DNA of 6,854 nt from CBDTYW01 sp965364735 (GCA_965364735.1 CBDTYW010000208.1:1-6854), one strand, 5' to 3'; counted from the stretch's first letter, positions 1 to 6,617 are shown. The notes: generated by a model from the letters alone, not told the origin. Numbers and translations: made by a program.

Positions 1-2027
1 GTCGCCCAGCCGGTGCCGACCGGCGGGGCGACCAGGAGCACGACGCCGCTGGACGGGTCGACGTCGAGATCGGCGATGGACCGCAGCGCCGTTGCCGCGA
101 CGCGGACGCTGTTGCCGTCGCGGTCGATGTCGGCGATCGTGCGTGTCGAGGCGAGATCGTCGAGCCGCTGCATGCGTCCGACCTCGGCCAGCTTCGTCGC
201 AATGCGCTGTGCGAGCGCTCCGTGGTCGTCGGGCGTCACCAGCGCGGTGACCGATGAGGGCCGGACGTCCCAGTCCCAGTCCTTGAGCACGGTGATCGCG
301 TGAGCGATCAGCCGCGCGAACGCCTCGTCATCGCCGGCGGCAGCAGCGTCGACGTCGAGCTCTCGGTGTCCGTCACCGTCGCGGGCGAGCGCCCGCCCCA
401 CCCCCGGTCCGTCGATCTTTGACCGGACCCGCTCCCCGGCGATGGAACCTGCCGGTCCTGCCTGGTCCGCGAGCCCGGACGGCCAGCGCTTCCTGGACGG
501 CACGATGACGCGCTGACGGTCCATGGCAGCTTCCGCGGCGGCGCGGGCTGCGTCGCCGACGACCGTCGCCGGGAACGCTCCGCCGCAGCGATCGCAACGT
601 CCACAGCGCGCGTCGGCATCGACGTCGTCGAGCGCGGTCAGCAGGTCGTGCATCCGGCAGTCGATGTCATCGGACAGCCAGCGTCGTACCTGAGCATGCT
701 CGCTGCGGCGGATCTTCGCGAGCGCCTTCACGGCAGCTTCGTCGGCGGTCCAGCCGCGCCCCGTCGCGAGCCAACCGCCACGAACGCGCTCGACGGCCCC
801 GTCGACCGCGAGGACCTTGAGCGCGGTTTCCAGCCGCGAGCGCGACATCGCGATCGCCGGCTCCAACCGCGGCGTCGACGTCGGCTCCTCGGTCGACAAC
901 GCTCCGAGGATCGTGTCGACCTGGTCCTGGCTCGGCAGCGAAAGCGAGTCGAAGTGCGCCCAGATCCGGTCCTGGGTCGGGGTGGGCAGCACGACTGCCT
1001 CCGCGTGGTCGACCGCGCGCCCGGCACGGCCGATCGACTGGTAGAGGTCGAGCAGCGTCGGGGGAGCCCCGTAGTGCGCGACCGCGGCGATGTCGGGCTT
1101 GTCGTAGCCCATGCCGAGCGCGCTCGTCGCGACCAGCACGCGTCGCGGCCCGTCGCGGAACTCGTGCTCGAGCCGTTCGCGATCGTCCGCGTCGAGCTGT
1201 CCGTGATAGCTCGCCGCGTCCACCCCGGCTGCCCGCATCGCGCCGGCGACGAGCTCGACGTCGGCGACCGTGAGCGCATAGACGAGGGTGTCACCGGGCT
1301 GGTCAGCCGCCCACTGCACGAGCCAGGCGAGCCGCTGCACCGACCCTTCGTGACGCTCGACGCGTACGGACAGGGACGCGCGGTCCAGCGGCCCCCGGAG
1401 GACGCGGTCAGCGCGCAGGCCAAGGAGACCCACGAGGTCGTCGACGACGACGTCCGTGGCGGTCGCGGTGCACGCGAGCACGGGGGTCCCCGGTGTCAGC
1501 CGCTCGAGCAGGCCGCCGATCCGTCGGTAGTCGGGGCGGAAGTCGTGGCCCCAGGCGCTCACCGAGTGCGCCTCGTCGAGGACGACCAGACCGACCGATC
1601 CGAGATGCTTGTCGAGGAACCGAGCGGCGAAGTCCGGGTTGGCCAGACGCTCAGGACCAACCGCCAGCAGGTCGACCTCGCCCGCGTCGAGGGCTGCGTG
1701 GATGGCATCCCAGTCGTCCCGGTTGGTCGAGTCGATCCGCTCCGCGCGCAGCCCGGCCTGCGAGGCGGCGCGCAGCTGGTCACGCATCAGCGCGAGGAGC
1801 GGCGAGACGAGGATCGTCGGCCCCGCGCCGCTCGCCCGACGGGCGAGCGCCGCCAGGAAGTACACCGCCGACTTCCCCCAGCCGGTCCGCTGCACGAGCA
1901 GCACCCGCTCACGCTCGTCGACGAGCGCGCTGATCGCGGTGCGCTGGTCGTCACGGAGCACGGCGTCGGCCCGCCCCGTCAGCCGGACGAGGGCGGCGTC
2001 GAGGTCAAGGTCACTGGCAACGGTCAC
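1..2027 (-). CDS. recQ: RecQ-family ATP-dependent DNA helicase with PRTase-like C-terminus, 3' end outside window
   Basis: This is a 3'-5' superfamily 2 DNA helicase of the RecQ family, expected to act in recombination and repair. The frame is open for 675 codons from GTG 2027 to the window edge. Visible in order: a Q-motif-like LRDDQ (residues 24-28), Walker A QRTGWGKS (46-53), DEAH (151-154) followed by the RecQ aromatic-rich loop SAWGHDFRPDYR (157-168), motif III ACTATAT (185-191), motif V ATSALGMGYDKPD (300-312) and motif VI QSIGRAGR (330-337). A RecQ zinc site follows with Cys457, Cys475, Cys478 and Cys481, then a winged-helix-sized stretch interrupted by a low-complexity linker (about 505-565). 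No HRDC domain is seen. Residues about 585-675 instead resemble the PRTase-like tail I recall from actinobacterial RecQ proteins, ending at LLVAPPVGTGWA. GTG 2027 was chosen because AGGAG lies 5 nt upstream; GTG 2033 overlaps that SD. Helicase identity is very secure; orthology to E. coli RecQ is less so. Confidence 0.95.
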   Translation of the reverse strand, partial: MTVASDLDLDAALVRLTGRADAVLRDDQRTAISALVDERERVLLVQRTGWGKSAVYFLAALARRASGAGPTILVSPLLALMRDQLRAASQAGLRAERIDSTNRDDWDAIHAALDAGEVDLLAVGPERLANPDFAARFLDKHLGSVGLVVLDEAHSVSAWGHDFRPDYRRIGGLLERLTPGTPVLACTATATDVVVDDLVGLLGLRADRVLRGPLDRASLSVRVERHEGSVQRLAWLVQWAADQPGDTLVYALTVADVELVAGAMRAAGVDAASYHGQLDADDRERLEHEFRDGPRRVLVATSALGMGYDKPDIAAVAHYGAPPTLLDLYQSIGRAGRAVDHAEAVVLPTPTQDRIWAHFDSLSLPSQDQVDTILGALSTEEPTSTPRLEPAIAMSRSRLETALKVLAVDGAVERVRGGWLATGRGWTADEAAVKALAKIRRSEHAQVRRWLSDDIDCRMHDLLTALDDVDADARCGRCDRCGGAFPATVVGDAARAAAEAAMDRQRVIVPSRKRWPSGLADQAGPAGSIAGERVRSKIDGPGVGRALARDGDGHRELDVDAAAAGDDEAFARLIAHAITVLKDWDWDVRPSSVTALVTPDDHGALAQRIATKLAEVGRMQRLDDLASTRTIADIDRDGNSVRVAATALRSIADLDVDPSSGVVLLVAPPVGTGWA

Positions 2028-2169
2028 GTGCACTCCTGGGGCGATGACCCGAGTGAAGCGCACCCCACCGACATGCCCGCGGAGCCGTCCACAGGCCACG
2101 CCCCGCGCGTCGTCGCCGAATCCGGCTCACGCCCCCGCGTTGTCGTCATTGCCGAGCGGGACGGGGTCT
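2028..2169. other. Intergenic gap between monooxygenase and RecQ genes
   Basis: This 142-bp gap separates the monooxygenase stop from the RecQ start. It must hold any RecQ promoter and any terminator of the upstream unit. I see no strong hairpin with a T-tract and no convincing -10/-35 pair. The only symmetry noticed is TGGGG/CCCCA with a loop of about 21 nt, near the RecQ start, which is weak. Read-through from the upstream gene is possible. Confidence 0.5.
2033..2037 (-). promoter_or_regulatory. Shine-Dalgarno site of the RecQ gene
   Basis: On the minus strand AGGAG is followed by the 5-nt spacer TGCAC and then GTG at 2027. A second in-frame GTG at 2033 would overlap the SD itself, so this site decides in favour of 2027. 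Confidence 0.7.
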
Positions 2170-3648
2170 TCACGACGAGCTCGCCCCGGTGACGTCGTAG
2201 GCGTTGCCGAGCGGCCGTCGACACAGCCAGTGATACCGCGTCGCGGTACCGGACCAGTTGTTCGAGATCCGCCCCGCGTCGTCGCGGTACCACGACGTGC
2301 AGCCGGCGTTGTAGACCGACCGGGCGAGCTGGCGCTGCACCTTGGCGTCGAAGCGACGCTGCGCCGACTCCCGGACCTCGGCCACGCCCTGCCCGTGCGC
2401 TCCCGATGACACGGCGTCGAGCATGGACAGCACGTGGTGGAACTGGGCCTCGAGCATCTGCAGGATCGAGTTGTGGCCGAGGTTGGTGTTCGGGCCGTAG
2501 AGGATCGCGAGGTTCGGGAAGCCGTGCACGGAGATCCCGAGGTGGGCTGAAGCCCCGTCGCGCCAGACCTCGTCGAGCGCCCGCCCGTCGCGCCCCGTCA
2601 CCTTCATCGGCACCAGGAAGTCCGTCGAGCGGAACCCGGTCCCCCAGATGATGACGTCCGTGTCGATGCGACGGCCGTCGGAGACCACGACTGCGTCCGG
2701 CTCGATCGCGACCGCCCCGCCCTCGACCAGCGTGACGTCGTCGCGAGCGATCGCGGGGTACCAGTCGTTGGAGATCAGGATGCGCTTGCAGCCCATGGCG
2801 TCGGTCGGCGTCAACGCCCTGACCAGATCCGGATCGGTGACGGCCGAGGCGAGGTGACGTTCGGCAACCCGCGCGTAGATCCGCAGCGCCGGATGGTCCT
2901 GCCGGCGGAAGAACGGCCAGCGCAGGTCGTGCTTGGCGTAGAGCCACCCACGGTGCAGCAGGCGCAGCGGTGTGACCTTCATCGCGAGGCGTTCCAGCCC
3001 GCGGATCTCACGGTCCGGCTTCGGGATGATCCACGGTGCGGAGCGCTGGAGCACGTGGGTGTGCGCCGCCTCGCGCGCCACGTGCGGCACGAACTGGATG
3101 GCGCTCGCGCCGGTGCCGATGACGGTCACGCGCTTGCCGCCGAGCGACACCGTGTCGTCCCATCGCGCCGAGTGGAACTGTGGCCCGCCGAACGTGTGGC
3201 GCCCCGGCACGTCCGGGATCGACGGCAGGCTGAGCTGCCCGGTGGCGGCGACGAGGAGCTCCGCCTCCCACGTCCGGCCGTCCGTCGACGTCACCGTCCA
3301 CGAGCGCGCCGACCCGTCCCAGACCGACGACGCGACCTCGGTGTCGAAGACGCAGTGACGACGGAGGTCGAAGTGCTCGGCCATCGCCTTGACGTACGCC
3401 TCGATCTCGGGCTGCGGGGCGAAGGCCTTGGTCCAGTCGTCCTTCGGGAAGAACGAGAACGAGTACAGATGCGAGGGCACGTCGCACGCCGCGCCGGGAT
3501 AGGTGTTGTCGCGCCAGGCCCCGCCGAGATCGCGCTGCTTCTCCAGGATCGTGATCTCGGAGTAGCCCGCACCTCGCAACCGGGCCGCCATCCCGAGCCC
3601 GGCGAACCCGGTCCCGATGATGACGACGCGCGTCGAGCGATCAGTCAT
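2170..3648 (-). CDS. Baeyer-Villiger-type FAD/NADPH flavin monooxygenase
   Basis: This 492-residue class B flavoprotein monooxygenase is predicted to use FAD, NADPH and O2 to insert oxygen next to a carbonyl, turning a ketone into an ester or lactone. It should be cytosolic: there is no signal peptide. The FAD-binding GTGFAG (12-17) lies in an N-terminal Rossmann fold and is followed by the family's LGGAWRDNTYPGAACDVPSH (41-60). The Baeyer-Villiger fingerprint FxGxxxHxxxW(P/D) is complete: F153, G155, H159, W163, D164. The NADPH Rossmann motif is IGTGASA (177-183). CKR (287-289) matches the position of the catalytic arginine in phenylacetone monooxygenase. IIWGTGFRSTDFL (333-345) and the C-terminal CTSWY (450-454) also fit the family. 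Length is near the short end for the class. ATG 3648 has GGAGG 6 nt upstream. It follows the acyltransferase gene by 64 bp, so co-transcription is likely. The substrate cannot be read from the sequence; a related N-hydroxylating monooxygenase is the main alternative. Confidence 0.93.
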   Translation of the reverse strand: MTDRSTRVVIIGTGFAGLGMAARLRGAGYSEITILEKQRDLGGAWRDNTYPGAACDVPSHLYSFSFFPKDDWTKAFAPQPEIEAYVKAMAEHFDLRRHCVFDTEVASSVWDGSARSWTVTSTDGRTWEAELLVAATGQLSLPSIPDVPGRHTFGGPQFHSARWDDTVSLGGKRVTVIGTGASAIQFVPHVAREAAHTHVLQRSAPWIIPKPDREIRGLERLAMKVTPLRLLHRGWLYAKHDLRWPFFRRQDHPALRIYARVAERHLASAVTDPDLVRALTPTDAMGCKRILISNDWYPAIARDDVTLVEGGAVAIEPDAVVVSDGRRIDTDVIIWGTGFRSTDFLVPMKVTGRDGRALDEVWRDGASAHLGISVHGFPNLAILYGPNTNLGHNSILQMLEAQFHHVLSMLDAVSSGAHGQGVAEVRESAQRRFDAKVQRQLARSVYNAGCTSWYRDDAGRISNNWSGTATRYHWLCRRPLGNAYDVTGASSS

Positions 3649-3712
3649 GAGCGACCTCCAGTCAGTGCCGCCCGATGATCGAGACCATCCGGCCGCTGGC
3701 TCCGTCGGTGGC
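3649..3712. other. Short gap between acyltransferase and monooxygenase genes
   Basis: This 64-bp spacer holds the monooxygenase SD (GGAGG, 3655-3659, 6 nt from ATG). I see no clear terminator hairpin in it, which supports one transcript for the two genes. Confidence 0.5.
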
Positions 3713-4510
3713 TCAGGCTGACGCGGCGTCGTCGTCCTTGGGCGTCACGAAGCGGGCGTTGTGCTCGGCCACGTACTCGTCATGGTTCCTCGCAGCGCCA
3801 CCGCGGGCCTCGGGCCACCACCACTCGCCCGTTCCGTCGTCGGGGTAGTCGTCCTGCGCCGCGGCGAGCAGCTTCGTCATCGCCGCCTGGAGCTGGTCGG
3901 TGTCGGCGCGGGCATCGCCCGTCGTCGGGACCGCAGGGCCGAACGCGATGGAGACCGGGAGGCCGAGCTTCGGCTTCAGCTTCTGACCACCGATCCCGCC
4001 GAGGCGCTGGATGCCGACCGTCACGCACGGCACGAGGGGAACGTCCTGCGCATGGGCGAGCCGCGCCGCGCCGGTCCGCAGCGGAAGCACTGAGAAGGAC
4101 CGCGACAGCCCACCTTCCGGGGCGAGCAGGAGCGTCCGCCCCTCCTGGAGCCGCTGCGCGCTGACGACGACGGGGTCAGGAGTGGAGGACTTGTCGAACC
4201 GGCCCACCGGGATCGCCCCAGCCTTCACGAGAAGCGGACCGATGACGGGCGCAGAGGTCACCTGGCGCTTGAGCAGCACCGTCGGCGTGTGTCCGAGCCG
4301 GCCGAGGATGCCGCCCAGTACAACGCCGTCGACGGGCGAGCAGTGTTGGAAGGCGATGATCGACGGACGATCGGGGACGTGCTCGGTCCCGGTCATCGTG
4401 ATCTTCATCCGCAGTCCACGCATGAGCAGCTCGGCCGCCCCGGTCATCATGCGGTAGGCCGCGTAGGGCTTCGCGTGCTCGTGCGGCGCAGGCGTGATCT
4501 CGCTCGTCAT
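3713..4510 (-). CDS. PlsC-type 1-acyl-sn-glycerol-3-phosphate acyltransferase family protein
   Basis: This 265-residue protein of the lysophosphatidate acyltransferase (PlsC) family is predicted to transfer an acyl group from acyl-CoA or acyl-ACP to a glycerolipid at the cytoplasmic face of the membrane. The catalytic HX4D motif is present as HCSPVD (H56, D61). The second acceptor-binding block reads APEGGLSRS (130-138), where most members have PEGTRS. PVGR (101-104) and PLVPCVTVG (158-166) correspond to later family blocks. There is no strong transmembrane helix, only hydrophobic stretches around 62-70 and 88-100. The C-terminus has a WWW run (230-232) and an acidic tail. ATG 4510 is the best start: the open frame extends upstream but runs through two intergenic hairpins, and homology starts close to this methionine. 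No good SD precedes it (only a weak GGG). It is probably the first gene of a unit with the monooxygenase. The family is secure; the acceptor lipid is unknown. Confidence 0.9.
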   Translation of the reverse strand: MTSEITPAPHEHAKPYAAYRMMTGAAELLMRGLRMKITMTGTEHVPDRPSIIAFQHCSPVDGVVLGGILGRLGHTPTVLLKRQVTSAPVIGPLLVKAGAIPVGRFDKSSTPDPVVVSAQRLQEGRTLLLAPEGGLSRSFSVLPLRTGAARLAHAQDVPLVPCVTVGIQRLGGIGGQKLKPKLGLPVSIAFGPAVPTTGDARADTDQLQAAMTKLLAAAQDDYPDDGTGEWWWPEARGGAARNHDEYVAEHNARFVTPKDDDAASA

Positions 4511-4542
4511 GGCAACCCGATGTGACGGAGGGGAGGGGATGC

Positions 4543-4560
4543 CGCGGGCGGGAGCCCGCG
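4543..4560 (-). terminator. Second stem-loop after the M15 gene (possible terminator or leader hairpin)
   Basis: CGCGGGC (4543-4549) and GCCCGCG (4554-4560) form a perfect 7-bp GC-only stem around a 4-nt loop. In minus-strand RNA it follows the 4560-4581 hairpin directly and is followed by a pyrimidine-rich tract, not a U-run. It could reinforce termination after the M15 gene or sit in the 5' leader of the acyltransferase mRNA. Confidence 0.5.
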
Positions 4561-4581
4561 AGGCTACGCAACCGTAGCCTC
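4560..4581 (-). terminator. Strong stem-loop after the M15 gene, probable terminator
   Basis: GAGGCTACG (4560-4568) and CGTAGCCTC (4573-4581) form a perfect 9-bp stem with a 4-nt loop, beginning 59 bp after the M15 stop codon on the minus strand. A hairpin without a T-tract is common for actinobacterial termination. It shares G4560 with the neighbouring stem, so both cannot use that base at once. Confidence 0.55.
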
Positions 4582-4640
4582 CGACCAGATCGCGTCGCCT
4601 GCCCGATGGGGTCAGCGACCGGTGGCTGCACACGGACGAG

Positions 4641-5828
4641 TCAGCGCAGGACGCTGGTCTGTTCCTCGAAGTGCATCCCGTCCGGGCGAAGGAACAGCCC
4701 ACCCCACTCGAGGCCCTGGCGGACGAACGCGTCGACGACGCGGACGTCCTGGCGAGGCGGCACACCGAGCGGGTTGTCGGCGGAGTTGATGTCGATCGCA
4801 GCTCCCCAGGCGTGCCGGGACACATTGCCCGAGCCTCGAACCCGGCGGGGCGACCAGCAGCCTGCGAACTGCTCCGGCTTCACGAACACGGAGACGCCCT
4901 GACGCTGGATCTCCTCGAGCGCCGCGACCGCCTTGGGGATGAAGAGCTTGTGGCAGCGGGTCTCGCCGACGATCGGCAGGATCGTCAGGACGATGTTCTC
5001 GTCCTTCCATGCCGGATCGGGCGTGAACGATCCGTCGGGGCGCGGGATGAGCCAGAACTCGCCGTACTCGACCTTCAGATGTGCTTGAGGAACCGACAGG
5101 TTGCCGTTGCGCACCCAGGCAAGGTCCTCGGCGCGTTGCCGCCGGTGCGGGGTCTCCCCCAGCGTCGCCTCGATGAGATCAGCGACCATCGCGTCCGTCG
5201 TCAGCAACCCGCGCGGGCCGCCGCGGATCTGCTCGAGCGTGCTGCGGGCGAGCACGATCTCGGCGCCGCCCACGTCGTCGTCGGGCAGGACCTCGACGAC
5301 CTCCACCGTCACCCCGTTGACGGTGAGCGTCGCACCCACCCCGACCTGACGGAGCAGCGCCGACGTCTCGCCGAGGATCGCCTCGACGCCGTCGAGCTCG
5401 GCGAACGCACGGGCGGTGTTCCCCGTCGCGAAGCGTGCATGACGCTCCGGATCGACCCCGACGGCGTCCAGGGGGATCAGACGCCCCCCGTCGAGGGCCG
5501 TCACGATCGTGCCGTCAGCGGCCACGGCACGGGTCAGGTCGAGCGTCGCCGAAGACATCACGGAGGTGGTGACAGGATGGGCATCGGCGACGGCGAGCAC
5601 GTCGTCCTCGAGAACGTCACGGGTCCAGAACACCTCGACCCCGTCGCGCAGCACCCCGGACGGCGACGGCGGGCCGGCCATCTCGACATCACCGGTGAAG
5701 AACGGGAACTTCCGCTCGTCGCTGACCTGGCCGACGGCGAGGACGGTCACGGCTCCGGCGAACACGATCGCCGCGAGCAGACATGACCAGGACAGGACGT
5801 GGCGACGCGGGTCGGTGGCGCCGTCCAT
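4641..5828 (-). CDS. Membrane-anchored M15-family peptidase (D-Ala-D-Ala carboxypeptidase type) with FtsX/MacB-like extracellular domain
   Basis: This is a 395-residue zinc peptidase predicted to cut peptidoglycan stem peptides outside the membrane. Residues 11-33 form one hydrophobic helix after an Arg-Arg-His N-terminus, giving a signal anchor with the rest outside. The C-terminal domain (about 285-395) carries the M15 signature SRHAWGAAID (337-346) and PDGMHFE (382-388). Predicted zinc ligands are H339, D346 and H386, with D383 or E374 in the acid/base position. C292 and C324 could form a disulfide. Residues about 60-205 resemble the periplasmic core domain of FtsX/MacB-type permeases, clearest at ILGETSALLRQVGVGATLTV (151-170) and the following beta strands. 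ATG 5828 has GAGGGAG 5 nt upstream; the open frame extends further 5' but only through the divergent promoter region. It stands alone, divergent from the 5962 gene. The peptidase call is secure; carboxypeptidase versus endopeptidase is open. Confidence 0.88.
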   Translation of the reverse strand: MDGATDPRRHVLSWSCLLAAIVFAGAVTVLAVGQVSDERKFPFFTGDVEMAGPPSPSGVLRDGVEVFWTRDVLEDDVLAVADAHPVTTSVMSSATLDLTRAVAADGTIVTALDGGRLIPLDAVGVDPERHARFATGNTARAFAELDGVEAILGETSALLRQVGVGATLTVNGVTVEVVEVLPDDDVGGAEIVLARSTLEQIRGGPRGLLTTDAMVADLIEATLGETPHRRQRAEDLAWVRNGNLSVPQAHLKVEYGEFWLIPRPDGSFTPDPAWKDENIVLTILPIVGETRCHKLFIPKAVAALEEIQRQGVSVFVKPEQFAGCWSPRRVRGSGNVSRHAWGAAIDINSADNPLGVPPRQDVRVVDAFVRQGLEWGGLFLRPDGMHFEEQTSVLR

Positions 5829-5961
5829 CGTCGCTCCCTCGTACGTGTCGTCTGCATCGGGCCGCCCCTGACCGACAGCATGCCACCTCGAGGCAGGGGC
5901 AGACGCCGGTCGGACGTGGTCCACTCGCGGCGTTCCCGCCGACCACGCCGAGGAGGCACGT
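5829..5961. promoter_or_regulatory. Divergent promoter region of the M15 gene and the 212-residue protein gene
   Basis: The two genes face away from each other across 133 bp, so both promoters must lie here unless a gene is leaderless. SDs are visible at both ends: GAGGGAG (5834-5840, minus) and AGGAGG (5951-5956, plus). Short inverted repeats that could be operators or leader hairpins are CCCCTG/CAGGGG (5865-5870 and 5894-5899), a CCTCGAGG palindrome (5886-5893), GGAC-GTG-GTCC (5912-5922) and CGGCG-TTCC-CGCCG (5928-5941). No clear -35/-10 pair was recognised. Confidence 0.55.
5951..5956 (+). promoter_or_regulatory. Shine-Dalgarno site fixing the GTG start at 5962
   Basis: A perfect AGGAGG is followed by a 5-nt spacer and GTG 5962. 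This strongly supports that start for the 212-residue protein. Confidence 0.8.
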
Positions 5962-6600
5962 GTGGCCCGGATCGTGCTCGACCCCGATGACGTCAACCAG
6001 GACCGCGTCGTCACCACGACGAACGGCGCGGTGGTGGTCCTCGACGAGGCCGACTCCGCGACGCTGCGTCGCATCGCCCGCCAGCTGCACATCCACCGCT
6101 CGACCTACGCCCATGCCTTCCGCGCCGACGACGATGCCACCTCCGACGCGGTCGTCGCCGGGGAGCTCTCGCTCGACGACCTCTCCCCGCTGCACCAACG
6201 GGTCGCGGAGCTGCTCGCCGGGCTCGTCAAGCGCGGCGGCCGCTCAGCTCGCGACCTCGACCCGACGTCGTTGCTCGAGACCCAGACCTGGGCGTCATCC
6301 GGCGGTGCCGCTCGTCAGCTGACCGACCTGACCCCGTCGCACCGGCACAACCTGATCAGCTGGCTCGAACGCAACAGCGACGACCTCCGCAGTGCCTTCC
6401 TCCACGTCTACGGGGACGGCGACTCCGCGGAGTCACGCCTGATCGAGCCGCGCGACCCGTGGGTCGCCGGCACGCCGCTGCATCGACGCCTCACCGCGCT
6501 GGTGAACGCCGAGACCGCCCGCGACCAGGCGATCGACCAGGCCCGCCAGACCGCTCGCCGGATCGCGTTCGAGCGCCGGGGCGAGTGGCCGTCGGACTGA
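5962..6600 (+). CDS. Conserved-looking protein of unknown function, possible helix-turn-helix
   Basis: This 212-residue soluble protein is not one I recognise. The GTG start with perfect AGGAGG, in-frame G/C-ending codons over the whole length and the lack of a better frame on either strand make it a real gene. It has no signal peptide or membrane segment. A short beta-rich N-terminus (about 3-27) is followed by TLRRIARQLHIHRSTYAHAF (34-53), which has the spacing and residues of a helix-turn-helix; this is weak evidence. Residues 76-90 and 125-150, around LTPSHRHNLISWLERNSDDL (123-142), look helical. The C-terminus (172-205) is a charged helix rich in Ala and Arg. It is divergent from the M15 peptidase gene, so it could regulate that gene, but this is inference from position only. 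It converges with the carbonic-anhydrase-like gene across 11 bp. Confidence 0.8.
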   Translation: MARIVLDPDDVNQDRVVTTTNGAVVVLDEADSATLRRIARQLHIHRSTYAHAFRADDDATSDAVVAGELSLDDLSPLHQRVAELLAGLVKRGGRSARDLDPTSLLETQTWASSGGAARQLTDLTPSHRHNLISWLERNSDDLRSAFLHVYGDGDSAESRLIEPRDPWVAGTPLHRRLTALVNAETARDQAIDQARQTARRIAFERRGEWPSD

Positions 6601-6617
6601 TCGGTCGCTGCTCAGTC
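6595..6617. repeat. Inverted repeat spanning both stop codons of convergent genes
   Basis: GACTGA (6595-6600) and TCAGTC (6612-6617) form a 6-bp stem with an 11-nt loop. Each arm is an Asp codon plus TGA stop, one for each convergent gene. It may act as a weak bidirectional terminator hairpin. No T-tract follows on either strand. The symmetry could simply arise because both proteins end in Asp-TGA. Confidence 0.4.

Larger units (their letters stand above)
4511..4640. other. Intergenic region between M15 peptidase and acyltransferase genes
   Basis: This 130-bp gap holds the two abutting hairpins (4543-4581). Nearer the acyltransferase start, the mRNA-sense strand has a C/U-rich tract of CCCCTCC type (about 4527-4539). 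I found no convincing promoter hexamers, but if the hairpins terminate the upstream transcript, the acyltransferase promoter must lie here. Confidence 0.5.

Noticed and set aside
648..2192. 514-codon open frame on the plus strand opposite the RecQ gene
   Set aside because: The minus strand encodes all RecQ helicase motifs and the zinc site without interruption. The plus frame is Arg/Pro/Gly-rich with no domain, as expected of a GC-driven antisense shadow.
2024..2947. 307-codon minus-strand frame overlapping the monooxygenase and reaching the RecQ start
   Set aside because: It is another frame of the monooxygenase gene, Arg/Gly/Ala-rich, without motifs. The true frame has the full Baeyer-Villiger fingerprint.
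2854..3678. 274-codon plus-strand frame opposite the monooxygenase gene
   Set aside because: Antisense shadow with biased Arg/Asp composition and no recognisable fold.
4671..5786. 371-codon plus-strand frame opposite the M15 gene
   Set aside because: Antisense shadow; the minus strand has the complete M15 zinc motifs and a membrane anchor.
5781..5828. Lipoprotein signal in the M15 protein because of Cys16 in the hydrophobic N-terminus
   Set aside because: The residues before the cysteine (LSW-S-C) do not fit a lipobox, and the cysteine lies before most of the hydrophobic helix.
5850..5904. Long operator-like repeat GTCTGC...GCAGAC combined with CCCCTG...CAGGGG
   Set aside because: The two pairs overlap in their right arms and cannot form one continuous symmetric structure; each alone is only 6 bp.
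5829..6092. Upstream extension of the M15 reading frame beyond ATG 5828
   Set aside because: It crosses the start and SD of the divergent gene, while ATG 5828 has its own SD and directly precedes the signal anchor.
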